The translations under genes were made by a program, and so were the position numbers. A stretch of 22,215 nt of DNA. Source: Kipferlia bialata (taxonomy: Eukaryota > Fornicata). Under the pieces are notes generated by a model that saw only the letters and a program-made list of their open reading frames with translations, was not told where the DNA came from and made no database searches. The stretch spans positions 1 through 22,215 of the forward strand of contig BDIP01000302.1 in NCBI GenBank assembly GCA_003568945.1, read 5' to 3'. Numbering within the stretch: position 1 is the first letter of the stretch; each line of letters starts with the position of its first letter. Shown piece by piece: positions 11,486-20,617 of this stretch.

Positions 11486-13155
11486 TTAGGCCGAGGGTAG
11501 ATCGAACATGGGGACGTCGTCTGTCCCCTCTGTGTCCTCACTACCCTCTGCATCTGCATCCTCCTCCTCCCTGGTGCCCTCTGCCACCAGGCCTAGTCTA
11601 GAGGGTGTGCCCTGCTTGGGTGCACAGGATTGGGCAAAGGCAGGGGCGGGGGTGCCACCTGGGCTGCGCTTGACAGTGGTCTTGCGCAGCCTAACACTAA
11701 AGTTGGCGAAGGGCTCTGCGGCCCTGGGGGTAGGGGCTGTCTGCATCGGAGGGCGGGAGGGGGTGAGGGTGGACCGGGGGCTCAGGGGCTCTCTGGGCCG
11801 GCAGAACCTCTCCACCCCTGGCAGGGCAGGGGGACCTGAGGGGGAGCGCATGGGGGAGGTGCGGCCAGAGGTCCTCCCCGGAGATGTCCTTCTGTCTCTG
11901 TCATCGTCTCTCGACACCTTTCTGAGTTTCACGGACCTGGGCATCAGAGGAGGAGTGGGTTCGAACTTCTCTGGGTGGATATTGCATACGGCCTTAACGG
12001 GTGTATACTGAAGTACAATNNNNNNNNNNNNNNNNNNNNNNNNNNGCCTTAACGGGTGTATACTGAAGTACAATGGTATTCATAGGTACAAGTACACACT
12101 ACCTGAGGTCAAACACCGAGGGCATGGAGGGCTTGAAGGCCCCAGACGGGCTGGTCCTGTCTCTGAGGCCAGTGCCTATCAGCTCGGGTCTGCTGGAGGT
12201 GGACCGGAGCTTGACGCTGGTGGTGAGTGAAATAGAGTATGGTTGTGCAAGAGCCAATGTAGCGTGTACCTCCTCAGGTCAGCTGGTGTCAGCGTCATGT
12301 TGACTGCCTTTGCCTTCTGCGTCTTGTCCTCTCTGACCACAATGCGAGGGGGGTGGGGCTTGGCCTTCATGCCCATGGGGGGAGGGGGAGGGGGAGGGGG
12401 GGGACCGGCCCCAAAGGCAGGAGGGGCCGGGGGGGGGGGCATACCCATAGCGGGGGGAGGGGGGAGGCGGGTGGCAGGGGGTGCCGGGGGAGGAGGTAGC
12501 ATGGCGCCCCCAGGTGGTGGGGGTGGCATAGGCATACCCATGCCAGGTGGGGGAGGGGGTGCAGGCATGCTGGGACCTACCCCAGGGGGAGGGGGCATGG
12601 TCTGGCCAGATACGGTCTGGTTAGGATGGGACTGCGCGGCAGACTCCAGCAGCTTCTTCATCTTCTGAGCCTTCCTCTGTCTCTTCTGAGGGGTTAGAGT
12701 ATCATCGCATACACCATAGGGAGAGACTAGGAGAGAAAACACTGCCATACCCTACGGTTTGCAAGAGTCTTCTTGCTCACACCGCCATCAACACGTGGGG
12801 TACCATCGGTGCCAACAGCTGAGACACTCACTCTCTCTCTAATGAGGCTAGGATGAGCGAGGGTGGAAGTTGGAGAGGGATTGACTTGGTCAGTGTAAGA
12901 TTGGCTTACAACAGGATCACTTGTCCAGATTCACTACCTCACCAACGCACTATACACACACCTGATCTCTTTCTGCAGTGCAGCTATCTCCGCCTGGGAG
13001 GCCTTGGGGGGACTGAGCACAGTGGGGGTAGCCACGGACTCACGGTCTCTCTCTGTCTCAGGGGTGTTTGGGAGGCTCCCAGGAGAATTGGTGGGGGCCA
13101 AGAACAGGTGCTCTAGCACACGAGCTATCCTAGAGCGCTTCTTGGGTGATTTCAT
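11486..13155 (-). CDS. Proline-rich (FH1-like) protein, interrupted by an assembly gap
   Basis: Exons in coding order are 13155-12962, 12847-12751, 12685-12270, 12216-12103, and a last exon ending at TAA 11486 whose start is unclear (near 12007). The first four join in phase. Residues 1-64 are basic, then S/P-rich. A K/R cluster (about 88-108) precedes a long run of polyproline blocks (PPPPPPPPP, MPMPPPPPGG), the type of sequence that binds profilin, SH3 or WW domains. Three short related motifs follow: SVKLRSTS, SVKLRKVS and SVRLRKTT, the last two in the final exon, with FDL near the end of exon 4 and at the C-terminus (VPMFDLPSA). The tail is acidic. The last exon joins out of phase with exon 4 as read, so the gap probably hides sequence or a different splice site is used. 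No FH2 domain is present, so it is not a formin as assembled. An actin-regulatory role is only inferred. Confidence 0.68.
11991..12074. repeat. 26-N assembly gap flanked by identical 29-bp direct copies
   Basis: Ns occupy 12020-12045. The 29 bases before them (11991-12019) are repeated exactly after them (12046-12074). This suggests contig ends that overlap but were not merged, or a collapsed tandem repeat. It falls at an intron/exon border of the proline-rich gene and makes that junction unreliable. Confidence 0.95.
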
Positions 13156-13416
13156 GCCTGGCTGGCTCCAGTGGAGAGTTCTGACCTGTCTCTGAACTTT
13201 CACTACACCCCTTCTTTACTACACCCTTAGCCAAAAAACAAGTTTTTGTGACAAAACTGTGCAGCTTCATCTCTTCACCAGTTTGGCGCTTGAGCAGGAC
13301 TCTCTCAGAGAAGCCAGGTTTTAGGCTTGGGACTACACCCGCCGACTGTTATATTCCCTGGGTGTCGGTCTGGAAATTGGCGGGGGCCCCTCGGTGCATA
13401 GTCGAGGTTGACGCCA
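13156..13416. promoter_or_regulatory. Divergent promoter with three ACTACACCC motifs
   Basis: These 261 bp lie between the start codons of the proline-rich gene (minus) and the AT-hook gene (plus). ACTACACCC occurs at 13202-13210, 13218-13226 and 13332-13340, all on the plus strand. Between the second and third copies is an A-run/T-run segment with TTTTTGTGACAAAA. No TATA box is obvious. Confidence 0.55.
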
Positions 13417-15107
13417 ATGGATGGAGATACCGTCGACTTTGATGTCTCCAGTGACGAAGGGGAATGCCGGACAGAGCCAGCGATACTGAGCCAGGACAGT
13501 GTTCTAGGTGGTCAGAACCAGGGAGGTGAGTTTTATTGTATTAGCGGATATTATGTCTGCCGTCATTCAACTATATCTTTCCCAATATTTTGTCTGTTTA
13601 TGGATAGTTTGCTCGGGAAACCTGCCTCCACACCCCAAATACCTTCAGTATTGCACGCTCTCTCAGACATGTTGATTGTCTCACCCCCAGGCCGGCCTGA
13701 CCCCCTCGTCTCCAGGGTCTGTGTGCTTGAGGCACTGGTGCGGGACCTCTGCAACGAGATGGCTGGGCTCAAACAGACTGTCAAGGTGGGAGTGTGGGTG
13801 GATACCAGAGGGCGTTGTACCGCGTCTACCCCCCCCCCCCCTCCCCATACCCTTCTTCTCTAACCCCCAGACCCAGAGACATGATCTGAGGTCGCTGAGG
13901 AAGGAGTACAGCAGGGTGCAGGAGACACTGAGTAGGGTACAGTCGGAGAGGGCCCATGCTACCAGAGACGTGAAGGGGGCGTCAGTGGAACACATCAGCC
14001 AGAGGGGGTATAGTCAGAGAGAGAGACACCCAGGTGCCACAGGGGGCAATGCATTGAGACCGGGTGGTGCCGGTGATACCAAGGCCACTGTTGTCCCTGT
14101 GTCCCGTACCTTGATGGCCATGTCCATGGGAGGTGGGCATCCCAGGGTGGCAAGTAGGCATGGGAAGGTGGTGTCGGGGAAGAGTCAGATCCACAGGAGT
14201 CAGGCTAGCCAAGGACTCACGGTTGCTATTGGGAAGAGGGTTGTGCGAGAGAGACACCTAGACAAGGCAAAGGTGGTATCCCTTTTGGCCAAGGAGGGGA
14301 GGTGTGGGGTACGGGAGAGAGAGAGTGTCCCTACCCTTTCGACCCAGCCTGGGGACATAGACCTTGACACCTCAGACTCCATGAAGGGTGTCCCGTGTCT
14401 CTCTCTCTCACTGTCTCTGTCTCAGTCGTCGCCCCCAGGGTCACCCGAGCCACTATTGCCTGAGAGGGAGATGGAGAGGGAGAGGGAGAGGGAGAGTGTG
14501 GCTGACGGTGGTACGGGTATCCAACCCAAGCCTAACAAGACTGTCTCCAAGGGCAAGGGGAGGGGGCGCCCTACCAGGTCTCTGCAAGGGGTCACGGCTA
14601 TCGAGACTGATGACGACGGGTATGCGAGGAAGAGACCACGCCCTGCCGCACCTGTAGAGCCTGTGCCTGTGCATGCCCCTTCTGATACAGTGTCTGACCG
14701 AGAGACGGTTACTGCTGGAGTGTTGAGTCCCCGAGGAGAAGGGCTTGAGCTGTTGGATGTGAGGGAGGGTGTGTGTGCCTCACCTGGGTCAGACAGGCTA
14801 GACAGGCTGGGTGTGCTATCCCCTGTTGGGTCCCCCTCCCCCCTCACCCCTGTGCAGTACCCGACCCCTGTCCCCTTCTGCCCCTTCTCCCATGCCGTGT
14901 CCCCCTTGTCCAAGGACCCCCTCGACGCCCCAGGGCACCACAACATACCAGTGCCAGACAGGTTGGTAGTATATATATACACACATACCATACGTACTAT
15001 ACTGCGCAGTGTTTACTCACTCTAGATGGGTAGCCAAGGGGGACAGGGATGCAGGGAGGCCCTCCAAGCACCCGACAGACACAGGGGCCAGCCCTCTGTC
15101 GATGTAG
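13417..15107 (+). CDS. Coiled-coil protein with an AT-hook, 4 exons, 458 aa
   Basis: Exons are 13417-13525, 13691-13785, 13871-14961 and 15026-15107. Phases agree and the introns end CTCACCCCCAG, CTAACCCCCAG and CTCACTCTAG. The start ATG 13417 opens an acidic N-terminus (MDGDTVDFDVSSDEGE). Residues of about 45-110 form a heptad-like coiled coil (VLEALVRDLCNEMAGLKQTV, then LRSLRKEYSRVQETLSRV). The rest is low-complexity and rich in S, P, R and G. An AT-hook core, GKGRGRPTR, lies in the middle of exon 3, followed by a basic patch (RKRPRP) that could be a nuclear localisation signal. AT-hooks bind the minor groove of AT-rich DNA, so a chromatin or nuclear role is the best inference. No catalytic domain is visible. 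The short last exon adds a basic tail ending ASPLSM. I do not recognise a specific family. Confidence 0.75.
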
Positions 15108-15672
15108 CCCCTGTAACATGGTGCACTATGGCTGGGGTCCTCTTCATTTCTATGCTTTCTATGCTTTCTAAGCTTTCTATTGGTTTCCATCTTCCTATGG
15201 GATCCCAGCTTTCTACGCTTTCCAGAGTTTCTAGGCCTCCCACGTCTTCCCATCCTTTCTAGGCGGTCCCTTCTTCCTTGGGGATCCCAGCTTTCTACTC
15301 CCACGCTTTCTATGTGTTCCATGTTTCTTTCTAGCCCTTCGCAGCTTTCTATTGGTTCACGTCTTTCTATCCCAAGCTTTCCCTTGGCATTCGCGTCTTT
15401 CTATTGTTTCCCAGGATTTCTACGCTTACCAAGCTTACCTGGCTTTCCAGCCGTACCGTCTCTTTCTTTTTTCCTACTGTCTCTATCCCATCTTTCTTCA
15501 CCGTTGAGGTGTTTTCTATGTACATAAGGTACATTGTATTAATAGACCTTTCTACCTCATTCGGTTGACCTGTGGCAATGCATGGTTCATTGTGCTGAAT
15601 GTAATCCTATGTATCACAAACAACACGATATACTAAGCCTCGTTCCACCGCAACGCCTCTCTATTGTACAAC
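15108..15672. other. Convergent intergenic region, mostly repeat
   Basis: This 565-bp region lies between the 3' ends of the AT-hook gene and the acidic coiled-coil gene. Most of it is the CTTTCTA-rich array listed separately; about 15490-15672 is unique AT-rich sequence. The ORFs crossing the array on both strands only reflect the repeat. Confidence 0.6.
15146..15470. repeat. Degenerate CTTTCTA-based tandem repeat array
   Basis: The plus strand carries about 20 copies of a core like CTTTCTAYG or its variants (TTTCTATG, CTTTCTAAG, CTTTCTACG), spaced irregularly by 9 to 20 bases. A longer higher-order unit recurs: GGGATCCCAGCTTTCTAC appears near 15199 and again near 15284, about 85 bp apart, and AGCTTTCTATTGGTT appears near 15172 and 15341. 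The array has decayed from a simpler minisatellite. It lies in the 3' flank between convergent genes and has strong pyrimidine/purine strand asymmetry. Confidence 0.8.
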
Positions 15673-18365
15673 CTACTCATCACTATCGTCTTCTAGCTCC
15701 GTATCAACCACCGTGGGGCCACCTCTCTTGCCAACCAGGTCACCGAAACTGGCAAACAGCCTGGCCTCTATCCGCTGCAGCTCCCCTATCGGCTTGGGGA
15801 TGCTCTGGGGGGACCTGCCTGGGGACACAGGTGCATATGCACTGACCTTTGCCCCAGGGCTAAAATGGGAGGCACCCAGCTGGGCCTTGCCAGTCAGAAT
15901 CCGGTTGAGGTTGGAGTCAATCTCGCGTATCAGCTTGGTCACACCTGGCCCAACCTCCGAGTGCCTTACCGCCCTGTGCCTTCTGTCTGTGTACCCCCCC
16001 TCCACCACGTCCATCTCCCCCTCCACCTCCTCCAGCATCTCCCCCACTATGTCCCTGGCCTCCATTGCGGCACCCATGGAGACAGCGCTGGAGGGGAAGG
16101 CAGCTACACTCTGCACATAGGAACGACTCCTGCCGCGTAGGCTCCGGACACTACCGCGTAGCTTAGAGAGGTCCCCGAGCATGGCCGCTGCCTCCCCCCT
16201 GACCCTCCTGATCTGGGCCTTGACAGCCTGCTTGGACTCAGCCGAGTGGGTGAGGGAGAGGGTGTGGCTGTGCCTGATGCTGGACAGGGCGGAGAGGTCC
16301 CCCTCATACTCTGCCACCTGTCCCTCCAGGGCCTGTACCGCATGTGCCATGTCGGCATGATGTCTCACTGACATGGCAAGGTTGCGCTCATTGGTGGCCG
16401 TGCTGGCTAGCTTGGCCTCGAGGGCCTCGTTCTCTCTCTCCATCCTAGACGAGACAGTCCTAGCGTTAGGGAAGGATGGAAGGGAGTGGATAGTGACTGT
16501 AGAGTGTGCAGGCCCCCACCTCAGAGCCCCGTATGCCTCTGACACACTAGATGCCTGGGTGATACAGGCCTGTGCCGCCAGAGAGGCATGCTTCTGCTTG
16601 GCCTGCGGTGGGAATATAGGGGATGTAAAACATATCCACAACAGATATATAAGAGTATGAATAGACCCCTACCTTGATGAGCTGTGCCTGTGTCTCTGTG
16701 AGCGTGTCCTCAGCCCCATGTAGCACATCCACACCTGAAAGGTTAGAGAGAGTGGCTGAACAGAATAGAGTAGAGACTACGTTCCAGATCTTACACAATA
16801 CTACACACCTCCCTCCGGGTCCCTCTGCAGCGTTGTCCTTGTCAGGAGGTCTCTCTCTCTGGCCTCCAGTGCATCAAACTCTGCCTGGGCCAGTTCCTCT
16901 CTCTCCTGTAGCTCCACAGCCTCCAGTCTATCTGCCAGCTCCTGTCTTGCCTGCTCACTCCTGTGCAGCAGGGCCAGTGCCTGCTTGACCTGGGCCTCCA
17001 GAGCCACATAGGCATCAGCCGTCACAGACTTCTGGAGGGCAGCTCTCTCTCTCTCCCTCTGCCGCTCCTGTCTACGGGCAGCTGCAGCCACTTCCTCCCT
17101 CTCCTGGTCTCTCTCTCTCTCCCTCTGGAGCTCTGTCTCTCTCTCCATTTCCTCATCCAGCTCAGAGTCTCCCATACCAGACCAGTCTCTCTCTCTCCTC
17201 TCCCCCTTCCCCCTCTCCCCGTGTCTGTGTGCAGGTGCCTCTCTGTCGTCTCTGAGGGAGGCCTGGTCCACAGCCTGTGTCTCATTGAAGGCTGAGATGG
17301 ACCGATATGACACCTCTCTCTCCCCTCCCCTCCCCTCTCTCTCTGTTGTGGCATCACTCTCCATACCGTCCTCCTCCCCCTCTAGCTCTTGGTCCCATGG
17401 GGGGTACTCCTCACCCCCTTCCTGTCTCTCCTCTCCCTCTCTGTCATCACCAACATCCAGGTTGGCCTCTGTGTCACTCAGCATATCTCCCTCTCCCTCC
17501 CTCTCCTCCTCACCTGCCTGTAGGACGTCAGATGGCGCCACAAAGCACAGCTGGTCACGCCTGGCAGCAATGGGAATCAGGGGTGCGTATATACCCTTCG
17601 CCCTCCCTGCCAACTCCAGTACATTGCCTGTGGAGGTGGGGAGAGAGTCATTCCCTGGGGTGAGTGGGTAGTGAAAAGGTAGTGGAGTGCAAACAACACC
17701 TATGATAATCCGACAGACGTGACTACCCACATTAATGAGCGTGTAGACAATAACATAGTCAGTACCTGTGACAATGAGTGCCCCTGCAGCCTGTGAGAGC
17801 AGGGGTACCACGAGCCGAGAGAGTACCGTGTCACGTCCTGAGGGTGAGGGAATGACAAGACCGCACATATACAAGTGTCTCACTGCATGACACACCTGTG
17901 GGTACCGACCCTGGGTGGTCCCCCATGGACCTGAGGGCTGTGGAGAGAGAGAGAGAGTGGGTCTGGGCATAGGCTGGGGGTGCCTCCCTCTGGGTGTCTC
18001 TCTCTGAGGCAGGGGGCAGGGAGGGAAGCACCTCGATCAGATGGGCAGTGGCCAGTGTGTCGTTGTCACTATCATGCAGAGATACCCTGACAAAGGAGTG
18101 AGAGTGGCCGGGGGAGGGGAGGTATCGACCCGACCTGGCTGTTAGAGTGGGTGGCACTCGAGAGAGGGAGTACGGAGGGGAGGTAGGGGGGGGGGGGTCA
18201 AACTTGAAACTATCAGTCCCCTGTGTTATACAATAGCAGACACATCGGATAGGTACCAGTAACGTATATATAGGTATCCTATGTCACCGCCTGATACCTG
18301 ACCCTATCGTCTGTCCAGTTGTCACTGAGGGAGTGGCTGTACTGCACCAGCTGTCCGGCTGTCAT
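15673..18365 (-). CDS. Acidic coiled-coil protein of unknown function, 7 exons, 718 aa
   Basis: Exons in coding order are 18365-18298, 18134-17896, 17837-17766, 17654-16809, 16734-16673, 16602-16520 and 16459-15673. Phases agree and total 719 codons. The N-terminal region (MTAGQLVQYSHSLSDNWTDD, then HSFVRVSLHDSDNDTLATAH) looks globular but is not recognised. Hydrophobic stretches (VLSRLVVPLLSQAAGALIVT) follow at about 105-125. Residues of about 170-290 are very acidic, rich in E, D, S and G. Strong coiled coils run at about 300-410 (R/E-rich, then LEAQVKQALALLHRSEQARQ) and about 450-600 (MERENEALEAKLAS and later). The C-terminus has SP sites (FSPGAKVSAYAPVSPGRSP) and ends acidic (ELEDDSDE). 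A structural or cytoskeletal role is plausible only by analogy. The 16460-16519 intron is 60 nt without an in-frame stop. An upstream exon near 18512-18537 cannot be excluded. Confidence 0.75.
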
Positions 18366-18736
18366 CTCGTCTGGTCAGTGCACACACACGACAGCTGGGG
18401 CTGAGGGGGGAACCACACTACGCTCAGGGTCAGCAGGTGGTACATGCTCATCACCCAACTCTAAGCAGCTCACACCGACTATGACTTCTGAACACATTGA
18501 GGGCCTCCTCCTCTGTGCAGGTCACAACAGGCGTCATCGTGAGTTTTAGGAAAGGATGCAATATTCCTTCATAGTTTGTGAATATAGTAGAGTCATCTTG
18601 CATATACAATGAGTCATCTTGCTCGTTCCGGGTAGTCTTAAAATAATGATGAAATCAAGTCCTGGTTTCCTACACCCTTTTTCAGAATAGGAAGAATTCA
18701 ATTTACTATTGTAGGGATATTCCTGATTCTATACTG
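18366..18736. promoter_or_regulatory. Upstream region of the coiled-coil gene
   Basis: This should contain the promoter of the minus-strand gene starting at 18365. An open minus-strand stretch with ATG at 18537 (MTPVVTCTEEEALNVF) may be an alternative first exon. A 12-bp direct repeat is listed separately. A CCTACACCC, close to the ACTACACCC motif, lies at about 18670. From about 18550 the sequence becomes AT-richer. Confidence 0.4.
18590..18622. repeat. 12-bp direct repeat, 21-bp period
   Basis: GAGTCATCTTGC occurs at 18590-18601 and again at 18611-18622. The start-to-start distance of 21 bp is two helical turns, which would place two protein contacts on the same face. It lies upstream of the minus-strand gene and could be a regulatory site. 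Confidence 0.55.
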
Positions 18737-18949
18737 TCAGACTCCCTGCTTACCTGTGTTAAAGTACCTCAACTTGGGACCTTGCAATGATAGACATGTC
18801 TGGCTCAATACATAAAGTGTACAGAGCTTGACATACGGAGCTTGTATCACATACTCGCAAAAGGGGCTGGAATCCAGCAATAGTCCGACGACTGCATTCT
18901 GGTCTGGTTCAATGAAAAGAGGTCTCATGTGTGGGGCCCGTACATGCAC
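18737..18949 (-). CDS. Orphan ORF, possible exon or gene remnant
   Basis: This is a 71-codon open stretch, counting the stop (70 residues). It opens at a GTG, and the first ATG is seven codons in. The residues look protein-like, including MRPLFIEPDQNAVVGLLLDS and FCEYVIQAPYVKLCTLYVL, with good hydrophobic spacing and few low-complexity runs. An in-frame stop lies just upstream, so it would have to be an exon (CTAGTCACTAG could be a 3' splice site) or a remnant. I recognise no family and find no matching neighbour exon. It borders the decayed repeat region and may belong to it. Confidence 0.3.
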   Translation of the reverse strand: MHVRAPHMRPLFIEPDQNAVVGLLLDSSPFCEYVIQAPYVKLCTLYVLSQTCLSLQGPKLRYFNTGKQGV

Positions 18950-19649
18950 TGTCCAGTCTAGTGACTAGAGTACACGTATGGGCACCACCCATGGGACAGG
19001 GTATATATATGTATATACTAGATCAATGAAAATGTATCAGTTAAACACTTGACTTCCTACTAAGCACATTCAGTGTTGTCAATGGTAAACGAGTGACAAC
19101 TGATGCATGGAATCGCATACAACCAGCAGGTAAAGCTATCGTTCCCAACTAAGTGCACACCAAAATCCTAGGACAACAGCAAATACCATCAACACCTCCA
19201 CCCAATGTAGTTGTTGTTATGGTGACCAGTGAAGAATACAATGCTACAAAGAAGTGCCTCCATCCTCAGCCGCAAGGAACCAGGGATGTTAAAGGCAACA
19301 AAGAGGGAACCTTGAAAATCAGCACCTAACAAGTCTCACATGTTGAGTGTGGAAAGGAAAGAACCCTAACACACCTGGACAACATGTGGACAGCACGCTC
19401 GGTCTGTGAATGAGGTCATCCTCAGTCTCCAATTGGATCACTGAGACTCCTCCCATTGCCGTCATGGTACCGGTGATACTAGAGTTGTTGTGCAGTGCAA
19501 TGGGGATAAGTTCTACGAATGGTGTCCGTCTAATGCGGCATCAGGCGCATCATCATCAGCAAGACCTTAGTATCAAGAATGGTCTCTACCGGGCTCCTCA
19601 GGACGGAGCCGGCACACTGCCCAGTGTGAGAAGCCGTGCGTCATGTTTC
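18950..19649. pseudogene. Decayed coding-like sequence, unknown family
   Basis: No intact gene is found here. Short plus-strand stretches look protein-like (for example NVVVVMVTSEEYNATKK near 19210 and VVVQCNGDKFYEWCP near 19480), but they are not in one continuous frame, and the CTNAC..AG splice signals of the neighbours are lacking. Codon choice is less GC-biased than in the genes to the left. I read it as the remains of an old coding sequence, much degraded, continuous with the repeats that follow. A multi-exon gene with unfamiliar splice signals is the alternative. Confidence 0.4.
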
Positions 19650-19915
19650 ACGTTCTGGACTGTATGGAGACAGGAACCTACATGGCACCAATTGCCATGA
19701 ATTCTCAGATGACTTCCTCCAACTGTCGATCAGCGGAGACCAACTGCCAAACAGAAGCATGATGCAGTCCATAGTTCTCTCATCATAGTCGGGTGGATAT
19801 ACCATATGGGTATGAGTCTCCGACCTCACAAGCGACAGGTGACAACCAAGGACCACGAAGGAACATGCCGAGGGAGGGGTGTCGTCTCTGTTCATCATGG
19901 CATCGATGAAACCAG
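19650..19915 (+). repeat. Repeat B, copy 1 (diverged, coding-like)
   Basis: This segment matches 21958-22215 as a direct repeat about 2.3 kb apart. The best-matching part, near 19670-19790, contains FSDDFLQLSISGD in one frame, against FSDDSPQLSIRGD in the other copy. Conservation of the reading frame there suggests coding origin on the plus strand. Both copies end in a shared CATCGATGA. The family is unknown and the copy is broken in several places. Confidence 0.7.
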
Positions 19916-20015
19916 AGCTGGTGTTGTCCAGGACATCATCAGGACCTTCGACGAGCATTTGGGTCATATTTGTCTGCATCGACATGCCTCTATAGCAAGA
20001 GCAGTGCAGTGATCG

Positions 20016-20380
20016 AGCCTGGTGCAGCTATGGTACCTGTGGGGCACTACATAGTGGAATGGCGTTGCAAACATTAGGAAGCGACGCATTTTTCCACGTT
20101 TGAGATAGAACTGGACCTGATCACTGGACTGGACAACGCCATCACTATCCCTGCTCCGTCGCATCACCGTACGTACCCTTGACGTTACGTGGTGCCCGAG
20201 ACAAGATGCATCGCACTCAACACACAAGACACAGCGCACTATTCCTCTGACATGGGCCACCACAGTACAGGATGTGGGTCCCATATTACTCTAGCCGCCT
20301 CTGCCAAGTGCAGCAATGTTTTAGTGTGCCAGAGGCATATGACAGCATGTCAAATTGTGTGTACACGGTGTACACTGACC
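20016..20380 (+). repeat. Repeat A, copy 1 (diverged, coding-like)
   Basis: This segment matches 20618-20990 at an offset of about 605 bp. Shared blocks include AGCC..G..GCAG near the start, GGTGCCC in the middle and GAGGCATATGACA near the end (20331-20343 against 20943-20955). Both copies can be read as containing VCQRHMT in one plus-strand frame. The spacing of matches is roughly constant, so the two copies are tandem units of about 0.6 kb. They are degraded and of unknown family. Confidence 0.65.
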
Positions 20381-20617
20381 GGCGTAAGCTATCTGACATG
20401 ATAAGTGCAGGAAGCTTAGCGGCGATGCCAACACATATCATGGAGGGATACATCCCTGAGGGACGCATTCCAACTCTCGAAACATTCGTATGCTCCTCCA
20501 GGGGCGTAAGTAGCTACCATATGTGCAGTTGGAGTTTCAGGCTGGACACTATTTTGGGTGAAATTGCGGAGCACATATGTGGGTGCCAAGACTGTGTACC
20601 TCACAGTGTCCAGTAAC

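Noticed and set aside
12962-13203. Formin FH2 start (TLHWSQPGMKSP) upstream of the polyproline gene
   Set aside because: The HW motif lies before the supported ATG (13155) and would need a GTG start. An FH2 domain needs several hundred residues, and none follow; polyproline normally precedes FH2, not the reverse.
15017-15322. K/R-rich minus-strand ORF over the repeat array
   Set aside because: Its RKLRKHRKHR pattern is just the CTTTCTA repeat read on the other strand. It also overlaps the last exon of the AT-hook gene.
17285-17671. Long plus-strand ORFs opposite the acidic coiled-coil gene
   Set aside because: They are S/P/L-rich mirror images of E/R-rich coding sequence, with no start context or splice support.
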